In this document: positions 25,299 through 33,301 of the stretch, piece after piece
Numbering within the stretch: the first letter of the stretch is position 1
Layout: each line of letters begins with the position of its first letter
Source: Caulobacteraceae bacterium
Lineage (GTDB): Bacteria; Pseudomonadota; Alphaproteobacteria; Caulobacterales; Caulobacteraceae
Length of the DNA stretch: 64,000 nucleotides
Direction: 5' to 3'
NCBI GenBank assembly: GCA_003164925.1
Contig: PLRV01000018.1
Coordinates: forward strand, 3,291-67,290
Made by a program: the position numbers and the translations under genes
Notes under the pieces: generated by a model
Database searches by the model: none
What the model was told of the DNA's origin: nothing
Seen by the model: only the letters and a program-made list of their open reading frames with translations

Positions 25299-25927
25299 GC
25301 TCGACCGAACGGGCGATCGAGGCCCTGCTGTTCGCCGCGGCCGAGCCGCTCAGTCTGGCTGACCTGGCGCGCCGGCTGCCGCAGGACGCCGATGTGGAAG
25401 GCGCGCTGGAGGCCCTGCGCGGACGCTACGAGGGGCGAGGCGTGGAGCTGGCCTCCGTGGCCGGCGGCTGGAGGTTCCAGACCGCCGTCGACCTCGACTA
25501 TCTGATGACCGAGGAGCGCGCCGAGCCGCGCCGCCTGTCGCGCGCCGCGCAGGAAATCCTGGCTATCATCGCCTATCACCAGCCTGTCACCCGGGCCGAA
25601 ATGGAGATGATCCGCGGAGTGCAGACCAGCCGTGGCTCGCTGGACGCCCTTCTGGAGCTGGGTCTGGTGCGGCTGCGCGGCCGCAGGCGCACGCCCGGCC
25701 GGCCGGTGACCTACGGCACCACCGACGTCTTCTTGGAGCACTATGGCCTGGCCAGCCTGGCCGATCTGCCGGGCGCGGCCGAGATGAAGGCGGCCGGTCT
25801 TCTGGACCTCAACATGCCTTCCGGCTTCGCCGTGCCCGATCCTACGCGTCCGGCCGAGGACGAAGACCCGCTCGAGCTGGGCGAGGCCGCTGAGTTCCAT
25901 CAGGATTTTCTCGGCGGGGACGAATAG
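25295..25927 (+). CDS. scpB: Segregation and condensation protein B
   Basis: A 210-residue protein of two winged helices, partner of ScpA. Recognisable parts are [20 protein letters not shown] at the N-terminus, [20 protein letters not shown] and [20 protein letters not shown] in the second domain, then [18 protein letters not shown]. The acidic tail ends in the segment before tatA. Starts by a four-base overlap with scpA. Confidence 0.93.
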   Translation: MSSTERAIEALLFAAAEPLSLADLARRLPQDADVEGALEALRGRYEGRGVELASVAGGWRFQTAVDLDYLMTEERAEPRRLSRAAQEILAIIAYHQPVTRAEMEMIRGVQTSRGSLDALLELGLVRLRGRRRTPGRPVTYGTTDVFLEHYGLASLADLPGAAEMKAAGLLDLNMPSGFAVPDPTRPAEDEDPLELGEAAEFHQDFLGGDE

Positions 25928-26045
25928 GGACGGCAGCCTCGGGCGGATTGACGCGCTTTCTTGGCGTGGCCGCGTCCAATGTCCTATGTTAGGGCGACAA
26001 ACTAATTCGCCGGAGGCTTCGGCCCCCGGAAAGGGAGTTAATTCG

Positions 26046-26267
26046 ATGGGTACCCTTTCACCGTGGCATCTTCTGATCCTCGGCGTGCTCTTGCTTCTCG
26101 TCTTTGGTGGCAGAGGCAAGATTTCGGGCATCATGGGCGACACCGCCAAGGGCATCAAAGCCTTCCGCGACGGTCTGAAGGGCGAGGATGAAGCCCCCAA
26201 GCCTGCCGCCACGACCCCCGCTCAGCCGCTTCCGGCCGAAACGCCGAAGGAAGAAGTGAAGTCCTGA
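26046..26267 (+). CDS. tatA: Twin-arginine translocase subunit TatA
   Basis: A 73-residue pore-forming subunit of the Tat export system. One N-terminal helix ([20 protein letters not shown]) is followed by an amphipathic helix ([16 protein letters not shown]) and a Pro-rich tail. The F-G-x-G-K hinge is replaced by FGGRGKIS, normal for the family. GGGAG is spaced eight bases from the ATG; an upstream in-frame start is rejected. Confidence 0.93.
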   Translation: MGTLSPWHLLILGVLLLLVFGGRGKISGIMGDTAKGIKAFRDGLKGEDEAPKPAATTPAQPLPAETPKEEVKS

Positions 26268-26340
26268 GGCCTTTGGTCCTCGGCGGCAACATCATATAGA
26301 CATTCATGTCGCCCGGCCCCTCGCCCGGGTCTGAGGTCCC

Positions 26341-26883
26341 ATGCTGTCTGACGTAAGTCCTTGGCACATTTTTATTTTCGTAGTCCTGGCGCTGCTGGTT
26401 GTCGGCCCTAAGGATTTACCCGCGATGCTGCGTAAGGTCGGCCAGTTCACGGCCAAGCTGCGCGGCATGGCGAACGAATTCCGCGCCTCCTTCGACGAAA
26501 TGTCCCGCCAATCCGAGCTGGATGAGCTGCGCAAGGAGGTTGACGCCATGCGCGCGGCGACCGCCAAGCCGGTGCAGGACCTGCGCAACGCCGCCCTGCA
26601 GTTCCATGACGACATGGTCCGGGCCTCCGGCGACGTTCAGCCCGGCGCCGATCCGACCACTATCGAGGCCGCTCCCGTCATGGAGCCTGTTCCGACGACG
26701 GCGGCCGAACTCCCGGCGCCGACCAAGAAAAAGGCCGCGGGCAAAGCTAACGCAGGCAAGGCGGCTTCCGCCAAGGCGAAGCCCGCCGCCAAGAAAGCGG
26801 CGCCCCAGAAAGCTGGGCCCAAGAAAGCCGCGCCTAAAAAAGTCCGGCCCAAGACCGCCGCCGCGCCGGAGTCCGGCCAATGA
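26341..26883 (+). CDS. tatB: Twin-arginine translocase subunit TatB
   Basis: A 180-residue substrate-recognition partner of TatC. It begins MLSDVSPWHIFIFVVLALLV, followed by GPKDLPAMLRKVGQFTAKLR (the TatB hinge and amphipathic helix). From about residue 115 there is a long Lys/Ala-rich tail (KKAAGKANAGKAASAKAKP), as in other alphaproteobacterial TatB. The stop overlaps the tatC start (ATGA). Confidence 0.93.
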   Translation: MLSDVSPWHIFIFVVLALLVVGPKDLPAMLRKVGQFTAKLRGMANEFRASFDEMSRQSELDELRKEVDAMRAATAKPVQDLRNAALQFHDDMVRASGDVQPGADPTTIEAAPVMEPVPTTAAELPAPTKKKAAGKANAGKAASAKAKPAAKKAAPQKAGPKKAAPKKVRPKTAAAPESGQ

Positions 26884-27758
26884 GCGACGGCGTCGACGAC
26901 GAAATCGAGGCCTCGCGCGCGCCTCTGATGTCCCACCTGATCGAATTGCGCCAACGGCTGATCTTCAGCATCGTGGCCTTAGCCGTCGGTTTCGTGATCT
27001 GTTTCGCCTTCTCGCAAAATATCTACGTCTTCCTGCTCCATCCTTTTGAGGTGGCCGGCGGCATCATGGCCGAGCAGAAGAACAAGGCGATCCACCACGG
27101 ACCGTTCGACATGATCCTGATGATGACGGGTTTTCTGCCGACTCCGCCTGCAGCGCCTTTAAAAATGGTCTTTACGGCGCCCCTCGAGTTCTTTTTCACG
27201 AAAGTAAAGTTGGCGGGCATCGCCGGTCTGATGTTGTCCTTTCCCGTAATCGCCTATCAAATATATAATTTTGTATCTCCAGGACTCTACAAGCGCGAGC
27301 GTTTGGCATTCCTGCCGTTTTTGATTGCCTCGCCATTTCTATTCTTACTTGGCGCGGCTCTTGTATATTATATGATGCTGCCTTTTGTTCTTTGGTTTTC
27401 GCTAAACCAAGAAATTGTCAACGCCGGGAATGTTTCGGTCGAATTGCTGCCAAAGGTATCCGACTATCTGGACCTGGTGACGACCTTGCTGCTGGCTTTT
27501 GGCCTTTGTTTCCAGCTGCCGGTGGTGCTGTCGCTTCTCGGCTTGGCCAATCTGGTTTCGTCCAAGATGCTGGCTTCCGGGCGCCGCTATGCGATCGTCG
27601 GCGTGGGAGGCCTGGCTATGGTGGTCACGCCGCCCGATCCATTCAGCATGATCGCTCTGATTGTCCCGTTATGCCTGCTCTACGAGGTCTCCATCTGGTG
27701 CGTTCGCTTGATCGAGCTGCGGCGCAAGAAGGACGAGGCGGCGGAAGCTCAGGGCTAG
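26880..27758 (+). CDS. tatC: Twin-arginine translocase subunit TatC
   Basis: A 292-residue polytopic Tat signal-peptide receptor. Family marks are [14 protein letters not shown] near residue 18 (with the conserved Glu), [40 protein letters not shown] and the late [38 protein letters not shown]. Six membrane helices fit. The middle third (about 27150-27450) has markedly AT-rich codons (ATA, TTA, TAT, TTT) compared with the rest of the gene and its neighbours. Confidence 0.96.
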   Translation: MSDGVDDEIEASRAPLMSHLIELRQRLIFSIVALAVGFVICFAFSQNIYVFLLHPFEVAGGIMAEQKNKAIHHGPFDMILMMTGFLPTPPAAPLKMVFTAPLEFFFTKVKLAGIAGLMLSFPVIAYQIYNFVSPGLYKRERLAFLPFLIASPFLFLLGAALVYYMMLPFVLWFSLNQEIVNAGNVSVELLPKVSDYLDLVTTLLLAFGLCFQLPVVLSLLGLANLVSSKMLASGRRYAIVGVGGLAMVVTPPDPFSMIALIVPLCLLYEVSIWCVRLIELRRKKDEAAEAQG

Positions 27759-27816
27759 TGCTGGGCGCCGACGCGCCGTAAAGGAAGCGGCTTCTCCTCC
27801 GTTCAGGCAGGCCGCC

Positions 27817-29097
27817 ATGCACGATATCCGGGCCCTCCGCGCCGATCCCGCCGCCTATGACGCCGCCTGGGCCCTGCGCGGCCTGCCGGCTCAGAGCCCG
27901 GCGATACTGGAGCTGGACGCCGCGGTAAGGAGCTTCCAAACCAAGTCCCAGGAGGCCAAGGCTCGGCAGAACGCCATTTCGGCCGAGATCGGTCAGGCCA
28001 TGCGGCGTGGAGACCAAGCCGAGGCCCAGCGCCTTAAAGCCGCTGTCGAGTCGATCAAGTCGGAAGTGGCTAGCGACGAGGAGTGGGCCAACCTTCAGAA
28101 GGCCAAGCTCGACGCCATCCTCGCCGCCCTGCCCAACCTGCCCGCGCGCGACGTTCCGCATGGCGCGGACGAACACGGCAATGTCGAGCAGCGGCGCTGG
28201 GGGTCGGCGCCGATCATCACGGCGCCCAAAGATCATGTGGCCCTGGGCGAAGGCCTGGGCCTGATGGACTTCGAGGCGGCGGCCCGCACCTCGGGCGCGC
28301 GCTTCGTTTTCCTCAAGGGCGAGCTGGCGCGGCTGGAGCGGGCGCTGGGCGCCTTCATGCTCGACATCCAGACCCGCGAGCACGGCTATACTGAGGTTTC
28401 GCCTCCGCTGCTGGTGCGCGACGAGGCGGTGTTTGGCACCGGGCAGTTGCCCAAATTTTCCGAGGATCTGTTCCGCACCACCGATGGCAAATGGTTGATC
28501 CCCACCGCCGAGGTCTCGCTGACCAATATGGTGCTGGGCCAGATCCTCGACGAAGCGGAGCTGCCGCTGCGGCTGACGGCCCTGACGCCCTGTTTCCGCT
28601 CCGAGGCCGGCGCCTCGGGTCGCGACACCCGCGGCATGATCCGCCAGCACCAGTTCTACAAGGTCGAGCTGGTGTCGATCACCACGCCAGAGCAATCGCA
28701 GGACGAGCACGAGCGCATGACCGGCTGCGCCGAGGCGGTGCTCAAACGGCTGGAGCTGCCGTTCCGCACCATGCTGCTGTGCACCGGCGACATGGGCTTT
28801 GGCGCGCGCAAGACCTATGACCTGGAGGTGTGGATGCCGAGCCAGGAGACCTATCGCGAGATCAGCTCCTGCTCGAACTGCGGCGACTTCCAGGCCCGGC
28901 GCATGGACGCCCGCTGCAAGACCGCCGGCGAGAAGGGGACGCGCTTCATGCATACCCTGAACGGTTCGGGCCTGGCGGTGGGCCGCACCCTGGTGGCCGT
29001 GCTGGAGAACTACCAGGACGAGGGCGGCCGCATCAGCATTCCCACGGCCCTTCAGCCTTACATGGGCGGACTGACGCATATTGGCGCCGCAAGCTGA
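27817..29097 (+). CDS. serS: Seryl-tRNA synthetase
   Basis: A 426-residue class II aminoacyl-tRNA synthetase. The N-terminal coiled-coil arm spans about residues 30-100 ([20 protein letters not shown] region). Motif 2 is [20 protein letters not shown] followed by FYKVEL, and motif 3 is [29 protein letters not shown] binds the seryl-adenylate. Its stop overlaps the surE ATG by one base. Confidence 0.97.
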   Translation: MHDIRALRADPAAYDAAWALRGLPAQSPAILELDAAVRSFQTKSQEAKARQNAISAEIGQAMRRGDQAEAQRLKAAVESIKSEVASDEEWANLQKAKLDAILAALPNLPARDVPHGADEHGNVEQRRWGSAPIITAPKDHVALGEGLGLMDFEAAARTSGARFVFLKGELARLERALGAFMLDIQTREHGYTEVSPPLLVRDEAVFGTGQLPKFSEDLFRTTDGKWLIPTAEVSLTNMVLGQILDEAELPLRLTALTPCFRSEAGASGRDTRGMIRQHQFYKVELVSITTPEQSQDEHERMTGCAEAVLKRLELPFRTMLLCTGDMGFGARKTYDLEVWMPSQETYREISSCSNCGDFQARRMDARCKTAGEKGTRFMHTLNGSGLAVGRTLVAVLENYQDEGGRISIPTALQPYMGGLTHIGAAS

Positions 29098-29879
29098 TGC
29101 GCATTCTTGTCACTAACGACGACGGTATCCACGCCGAGGGCCTGCGGGCGTTGGAGCGTATCGCGGCGCGTTTGAGCGAGGACGTATGGACCGTGGCGCC
29201 GGAACTGGAACAGTCCGGCGCCAGCCGCGCCCTCACCCTGTCGGCGCCCCTGCGCGTGCGCCAGCTGACCGAGCGGCGCTTCGCCGTGTTCGGCACCCCT
29301 TCGGACTGCGTCATGCTGGCGTTCCAGGACCTGATCGAGGGGGCAAAGCCGGACTTGGTGCTGTCGGGCGTCAACCGGGGCCAGAACCTGGGCGAGGACG
29401 TGACCGTGTCAGGCACCGTGGCCGGGGCTTTGCAGGGCATGACCCTGGGTGTTCCCGCCATCGCCCTCAGCCAGTCGCTCAAGGTGTTCCACGATTCAGA
29501 GCGGGCGCTCTACCACACCGCCGAAACCTACGCCCCGGGCATCATCCGCAAGCTGCTCGAGTGCGGCTGGCCGCAGGATGTGATCATCAATGTCAACTTT
29601 CCCGACCTTGAACCCGAGGCGGTGCAGGCGGTGGAGGTGACGTCTCAGGGGTTCCGCGAGACGCCGGACGCCCATGCCGAGCGCCGCACCGACCTGCGCG
29701 GGCGCGACTACTACTGGATGGGCTTTCGCGGGCGCCAGGACGATTCTCCCGAAGGAACCGATCTTTACGCCGTGCGTCATGGCCGCATATCGGTTACGCC
29801 CCTGCACATCGATCTGACCCACCGGCCCACGATGCACGCCTTGAAAGGCGTTCTGGGCGGGCCGCCGCCGAAAGCCTGA
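29097..29879 (+). CDS. surE: 5'/3'-nucleotidase SurE
   Basis: A 260-residue survival protein E, a metal-dependent nucleotidase. The start [16 protein letters not shown] carries the metal-binding Asp8-Asp9 pair; GTPSDCVMLAF, VLSGVNRGQNLGEDVTVSGT (metal-binding Asn) and SGTVAGALQG are family motifs. The ATG shares its A with the serS stop. The pair surE-pcm is widely conserved and linked to stress survival. Confidence 0.95.
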   Translation: MRILVTNDDGIHAEGLRALERIAARLSEDVWTVAPELEQSGASRALTLSAPLRVRQLTERRFAVFGTPSDCVMLAFQDLIEGAKPDLVLSGVNRGQNLGEDVTVSGTVAGALQGMTLGVPAIALSQSLKVFHDSERALYHTAETYAPGIIRKLLECGWPQDVIINVNFPDLEPEAVQAVEVTSQGFRETPDAHAERRTDLRGRDYYWMGFRGRQDDSPEGTDLYAVRHGRISVTPLHIDLTHRPTMHALKGVLGGPPPKA

Positions 29880-29889
29880 ACGCTCAACC

Positions 29890-30546
29890 ATGGCCCAGGA
29901 TGAAGAGACGCCGGAAACGCGACTGGCGCGGTTGGTCCTTGGCCTCCGCTCTCAGGGCGTGACCGATCCGAAGGTCCTGTCGGCTATCGAGAAAACCCCT
30001 CGCGACCTGTTCGTGCCGGACCTGTTCCGCGAGCGCTCCTTCGAAGACTCCGCCCTGCCCATCGCCTGTGGCCAGACGATCAGCCAGCCGTTCATCGTGG
30101 GTTTGATGACCCAGGCGCTGAACTTGGAGGCCCGCTCGCGCGTGCTGGAGGTCGGCACAGGGTCGGGCTACCAGACCGCGGTGCTGGCCCGCCTGGCGCG
30201 TTTCGTCTACAGCGTGGAGCGCTACCGCACCTTGCTGGCGGAGGCGGAGGAACGGCTCAGGACCCTGGGCGTGGCCAATGTCTTCACCCGCTTCGGCGAC
30301 GGCGGCGAAGGCTGGTCCGAACAGGCGCCGTTTGACCGCATTCTGGTCACGGCGGCGGCGCCGGGCGAGCCCAAAGCTCTGTTAGGACAACTGAAACCAT
30401 ACGGAGTGCTTGTCGCCCCCATCGGCCGCGGGCCCGTTCAGAGCTTGAAGCGCTATGTGGGCGACGGCAAGGGCGCCTTTAAGACCGAGACCCTCTGCGA
30501 CGTCCGTTTCGTGCCCTTGCTCGATGGCGTCGCCCGTGAACTTTGA
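29890..30546 (+). CDS. pcm: Protein-L-isoaspartate O-methyltransferase
   Basis: A 218-residue SAM-dependent repair enzyme that methylates isoaspartyl residues in damaged proteins. Markers are PRDLFVPD, CGQTISQPFIVGLMTQAL, the SAM-binding VLEVGTGSGYQTAVLA (residues about 83-98), VYSVERY and ILVTAAAPGEPKALLGQL. It starts 10 bases after surE, so serS-surE-pcm form one unit. Confidence 0.96.
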   Translation: MAQDEETPETRLARLVLGLRSQGVTDPKVLSAIEKTPRDLFVPDLFRERSFEDSALPIACGQTISQPFIVGLMTQALNLEARSRVLEVGTGSGYQTAVLARLARFVYSVERYRTLLAEAEERLRTLGVANVFTRFGDGGEGWSEQAPFDRILVTAAAPGEPKALLGQLKPYGVLVAPIGRGPVQSLKRYVGDGKGAFKTETLCDVRFVPLLDGVAREL

Positions 30547-30624
30547 CTTGGCGCCATGGCCGGCGCCGCCGACACTACACCCGGGAGGGCGAGGCGATTC
30601 CGATCACTTGCCGCAGGAGCTGAG

Positions 30625-31938
30625 ATGAAGGACTTCAAGACCACGGCCCTCGCCGCCACAGCCCTGTGTGCGATACTGAGCGCTTGCGGAACGACGCCGC
30701 TTTATCCGACCACAGCGCCCGCCCAGCCAGCGCAACCCACGCCCGCGCCTACGCCTGCGCCCACGCCTCCGCCGCCTGCCGACAACGGAATCACCGCCGC
30801 GCCCACCACGCCGGTGGAAGCCTCGGCCCTGCCGCCGCCGCCTGGCGCGCGCGAAGCGCCCGCCAGGCCGCCCTGCCGGGAGCCGGTTTACACGCCGCCT
30901 CCGCCGCGCATGATCGCCCAGAAAGCGCCGGGGTCAGGCAAGGTGCATACCGAAACGCCCGAGCCGATCACGGTCAAAAAGGGCGATACCCTGGTGGCCA
31001 TCTCCCACCGCACGAAGATTTATGTGGCGGACCTGGCCAAGGAAAACGACCTCAAGAAGCCCTATCGCCTGAAGCTGGGCTCGCAGATCAAGCTGCCGGC
31101 CACGCGCTATTACGAGGTGGAGAGCGGCGACACCCTCTATTCCATCGCCCACCGCTTCGGCCTGGAGCCCAAGGCCCTGGCCGAGTTCAGCAAGCTGAGC
31201 GAGGAAAAGGGCGTGCGCGGCGGCGAGAAAATCTACTTGCCGGACGACGCCAAGGACAAGGGCGCGCCCAAGCCGATCATGGTCGAGGGGCCGCGGCCGC
31301 GGCCTCAGCGGATCGCCCCGGTCTGCCCCCCGGTCGAGTCCGAGGCCCCGCCGGCCCAGCCCCAGGCCTATACGCCGCCGCCATCGCCTCCCTCGCCAGC
31401 GCCTTACACGCCCCCGGCTGCGCCTGCTCCCTACACGCCTTCGCCGCCCGCCGCGCCGGTTAGCCGCCCGCCGGCCGTGGCGCCGTCCGCCCAGCCTGCG
31501 CCCGCGACGACTTCGACCGATTCAGACGTAGCCGCCGCCGGCCGGGGCCTGTTCCAGTGGCCGGTGCGCGGCGAGCTGATCACCACCTTCGGCCAGAAGG
31601 GCGCCGTCCGCAGCGACGGCATCGACATCGGCGCGACCCGCGGCGACAGCGTGCGCGCGGCGGCCGATGGCGAGGTGGTCTATGCAGGCAGTGCGGTGCA
31701 GGGCTTCGGCAATCTGGTGCTGATCAAGCACCCTGGGGGCTGGGTGACCGCCTACGCCCACCTAGCCTCCATCGAAGTCAAGATGCGCCAGACAGTGACC
31801 CAGGGCCAGGAAGTCGGCCTGGTGGGCGATACCGGCGGCGTGGACCGCCCTCAACTTCATTTCGAAATTCGTTACGCGCCGACGCCCAAGGACAAGGCGC
31901 GGCCCATCGACCCGATGCTGGTCCTGCCGGTGCAGTGA
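30625..31938 (+). CDS. LysM/LytM lipoprotein with degenerate peptidase site (NlpD/LdpF-like)
   Basis: A 437-residue lipoprotein: signal peptide with lipobox ILSAC (Cys near residue 20), a Pro-rich linker, LysM 1 (ITVKKGDTLVAISHRTKIY, about residues 115-160), LysM 2 (YYEVESGDTLYSIAHRFGLE), a second Pro-rich linker and a C-terminal LytM (M23) domain. In the LytM domain the HxGxD zinc motif reads RSDGIDIG, lacking the first His, while AYAHLA and LHFEIRY remain. Such degenerate LytM proteins (NlpD, EnvC, Caulobacter LdpF) activate amidases rather than cut peptidoglycan. ATG 30625 is chosen for its AGGAG site. It follows pcm by 79 bases. Confidence 0.85.
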   Translation: MKDFKTTALAATALCAILSACGTTPLYPTTAPAQPAQPTPAPTPAPTPPPPADNGITAAPTTPVEASALPPPPGAREAPARPPCREPVYTPPPPRMIAQKAPGSGKVHTETPEPITVKKGDTLVAISHRTKIYVADLAKENDLKKPYRLKLGSQIKLPATRYYEVESGDTLYSIAHRFGLEPKALAEFSKLSEEKGVRGGEKIYLPDDAKDKGAPKPIMVEGPRPRPQRIAPVCPPVESEAPPAQPQAYTPPPSPPSPAPYTPPAAPAPYTPSPPAAPVSRPPAVAPSAQPAPATTSTDSDVAAAGRGLFQWPVRGELITTFGQKGAVRSDGIDIGATRGDSVRAAADGEVVYAGSAVQGFGNLVLIKHPGGWVTAYAHLASIEVKMRQTVTQGQEVGLVGDTGGVDRPQLHFEIRYAPTPKDKARPIDPMLVLPVQ

Positions 31939-31998
31939 GGCCTACGGCCTTGCCCTGAGCGAGGCGGCGAGGCCGAGGAAGACCAGCAGCGCCTGTCG

Positions 31999-32838
31999 CT
32001 AAAGCGGCAAACTCTTGCCCAACTCTCCGGCCAGGTCGCGGATGAACTGGTAGGCTACGCGGCCCGAGCGGGCGCCGCGCAGTTGCGACCATTGCAGGGC
32101 GCGGGTGTCCAGGTCGGGGATCTGAAGGCCGAAGCGCTCGGCGTAGGCATTGATCGCTTCCAGATAGGCGGCCTGGTCCATGGGCGCAAAGCCCAGCCAC
32201 AGGCCAAAGCGGTCGGAGACAGACACTTCCTCCTCGGCGTCCTCGGCGGCGGCGATCAGGCCGCGGTTCTCGGTATGGCCGCGCGGCATAAGGTGGCGCC
32301 TGTTGGATGTTGCCACGAACAGCACATTGGGCGGCGGACCCTCGACCCCGCCCTCCAGCGCGGACTTCAGCGTCTTGGCCGCGGCCGCGCCGTCCTCGAA
32401 GGACAGGTCGTCGCATAGCACCACGAACCGCTCGGCCCGGCCGCGCAGGCGGGCAAACAGCGCGGGCAGGGCGCCGATATGATCGCGGTCCAGCTCCACC
32501 ATGCGCAGGGCGGGATAGCTGGCGGTCAGGGCCATGAAGGCGGCCTTGGCCATGGAGCTCTTGCCCGTCCCCCGCACGCCCCACAAAAGGGCGTTGTTGT
32601 TGGGCAGGCCCTGGGCGAACCGCTTGAGGTTCTCTGCGAATCTCAGCCTTTGCCGCTCTACCCCGACCAGCAGGTCCACCGGCAGGGGATAGTCGGGCGC
32701 GGGGGTGAACCGATCGCGTTCGGGGGAATAATGATAGAGCCGCGCGGCGCCGAAATCGGGCTCGGCGAGGGGCGGCGGCGCCAGGCGCTCGAGGGCGTCG
32801 GCGATGCGGCGGAGCAGGGGAAGGACGTCTTCACTCAT
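31999..32838 (-). CDS. AAA-type ATPase of the DUF815 family
   Basis: About 279 residues from ATG 32838. A Walker A motif GVRGTGKSSMAKAAF lies near residue 86 and a Walker B-like VVLCDDLSFED near residue 135, followed by the sensor VLFVATSNRRHLMP. The N-terminal part (LYHYSPERDRFTPA...DLLVGVERQ) is typical of DUF815 proteins, AAA ATPases of unknown role. The gene is convergent to the LysM/LytM gene and diverges from yajC. Confidence 0.82.
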   Translation of the reverse strand: MSEDVLPLLRRIADALERLAPPPLAEPDFGAARLYHYSPERDRFTPAPDYPLPVDLLVGVERQRLRFAENLKRFAQGLPNNNALLWGVRGTGKSSMAKAAFMALTASYPALRMVELDRDHIGALPALFARLRGRAERFVVLCDDLSFEDGAAAAKTLKSALEGGVEGPPPNVLFVATSNRRHLMPRGHTENRGLIAAAEDAEEEVSVSDRFGLWLGFAPMDQAAYLEAINAYAERFGLQIPDLDTRALQWSQLRGARSGRVAYQFIRDLAGELGKSLPL

Positions 32839-32932
32839 GCCTCTGGTCCTAACGACACAGGCAGCGCATTGCAAAACGTGAGATCAAGCCCTAGCTTCCG
32901 CCGACTTTTGACCTGACCCTCACGGAGAGCCC

Positions 32933-33292
32933 ATGTTCGGGACACCGGCCTACGCCCAGACCGCCGCCGCTGCGACAGGAGGCAACGGACTCTCCGATCT
33001 GCTCGCCAGCCCGATCCCCCTGATCGTGTTCATGGGCATCATGTTCTACTTCATGCTGTGGCGCCCCCAGCAGCAGAAGGTGAAGCAGCATCAGGCGATG
33101 GTCGCGGCCCTCAAGCGCGGCGACACGGTGGTGCTCAACAGCGGCGTGATTGGCAAGGTGGCCAAGGTCGAGGACGCCGAGCTCGGCGTGGAGATCGCTC
33201 CGACCGTCGTCATCAAGGTGGTCCGCTCCATGGTGTCGGAAGTACGCGCGAAGGGTGAGCCGGCGCCCGCAAACGATCCCAAGAACGGCTAA
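32933..33292 (+). CDS. yajC: Preprotein translocase subunit YajC
   Basis: A 119-residue single-pass protein. An N-terminal region of Ala/Gly is followed by the membrane helix LIVFMGIMFYFMLWRPQQQKVK and a cytoplasmic domain with LKRGDTVVLNSGVIGKVAKV, the YajC signature. It binds the SecDF complex; the secDF gene follows after 9 bases. GGAG precedes the ATG. Confidence 0.95.
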   Translation: MFGTPAYAQTAAAATGGNGLSDLLASPIPLIVFMGIMFYFMLWRPQQQKVKQHQAMVAALKRGDTVVLNSGVIGKVAKVEDAELGVEIAPTVVIKVVRSMVSEVRAKGEPAPANDPKNG

Positions 33293-33301
33293 GATCCCCT
33301 C

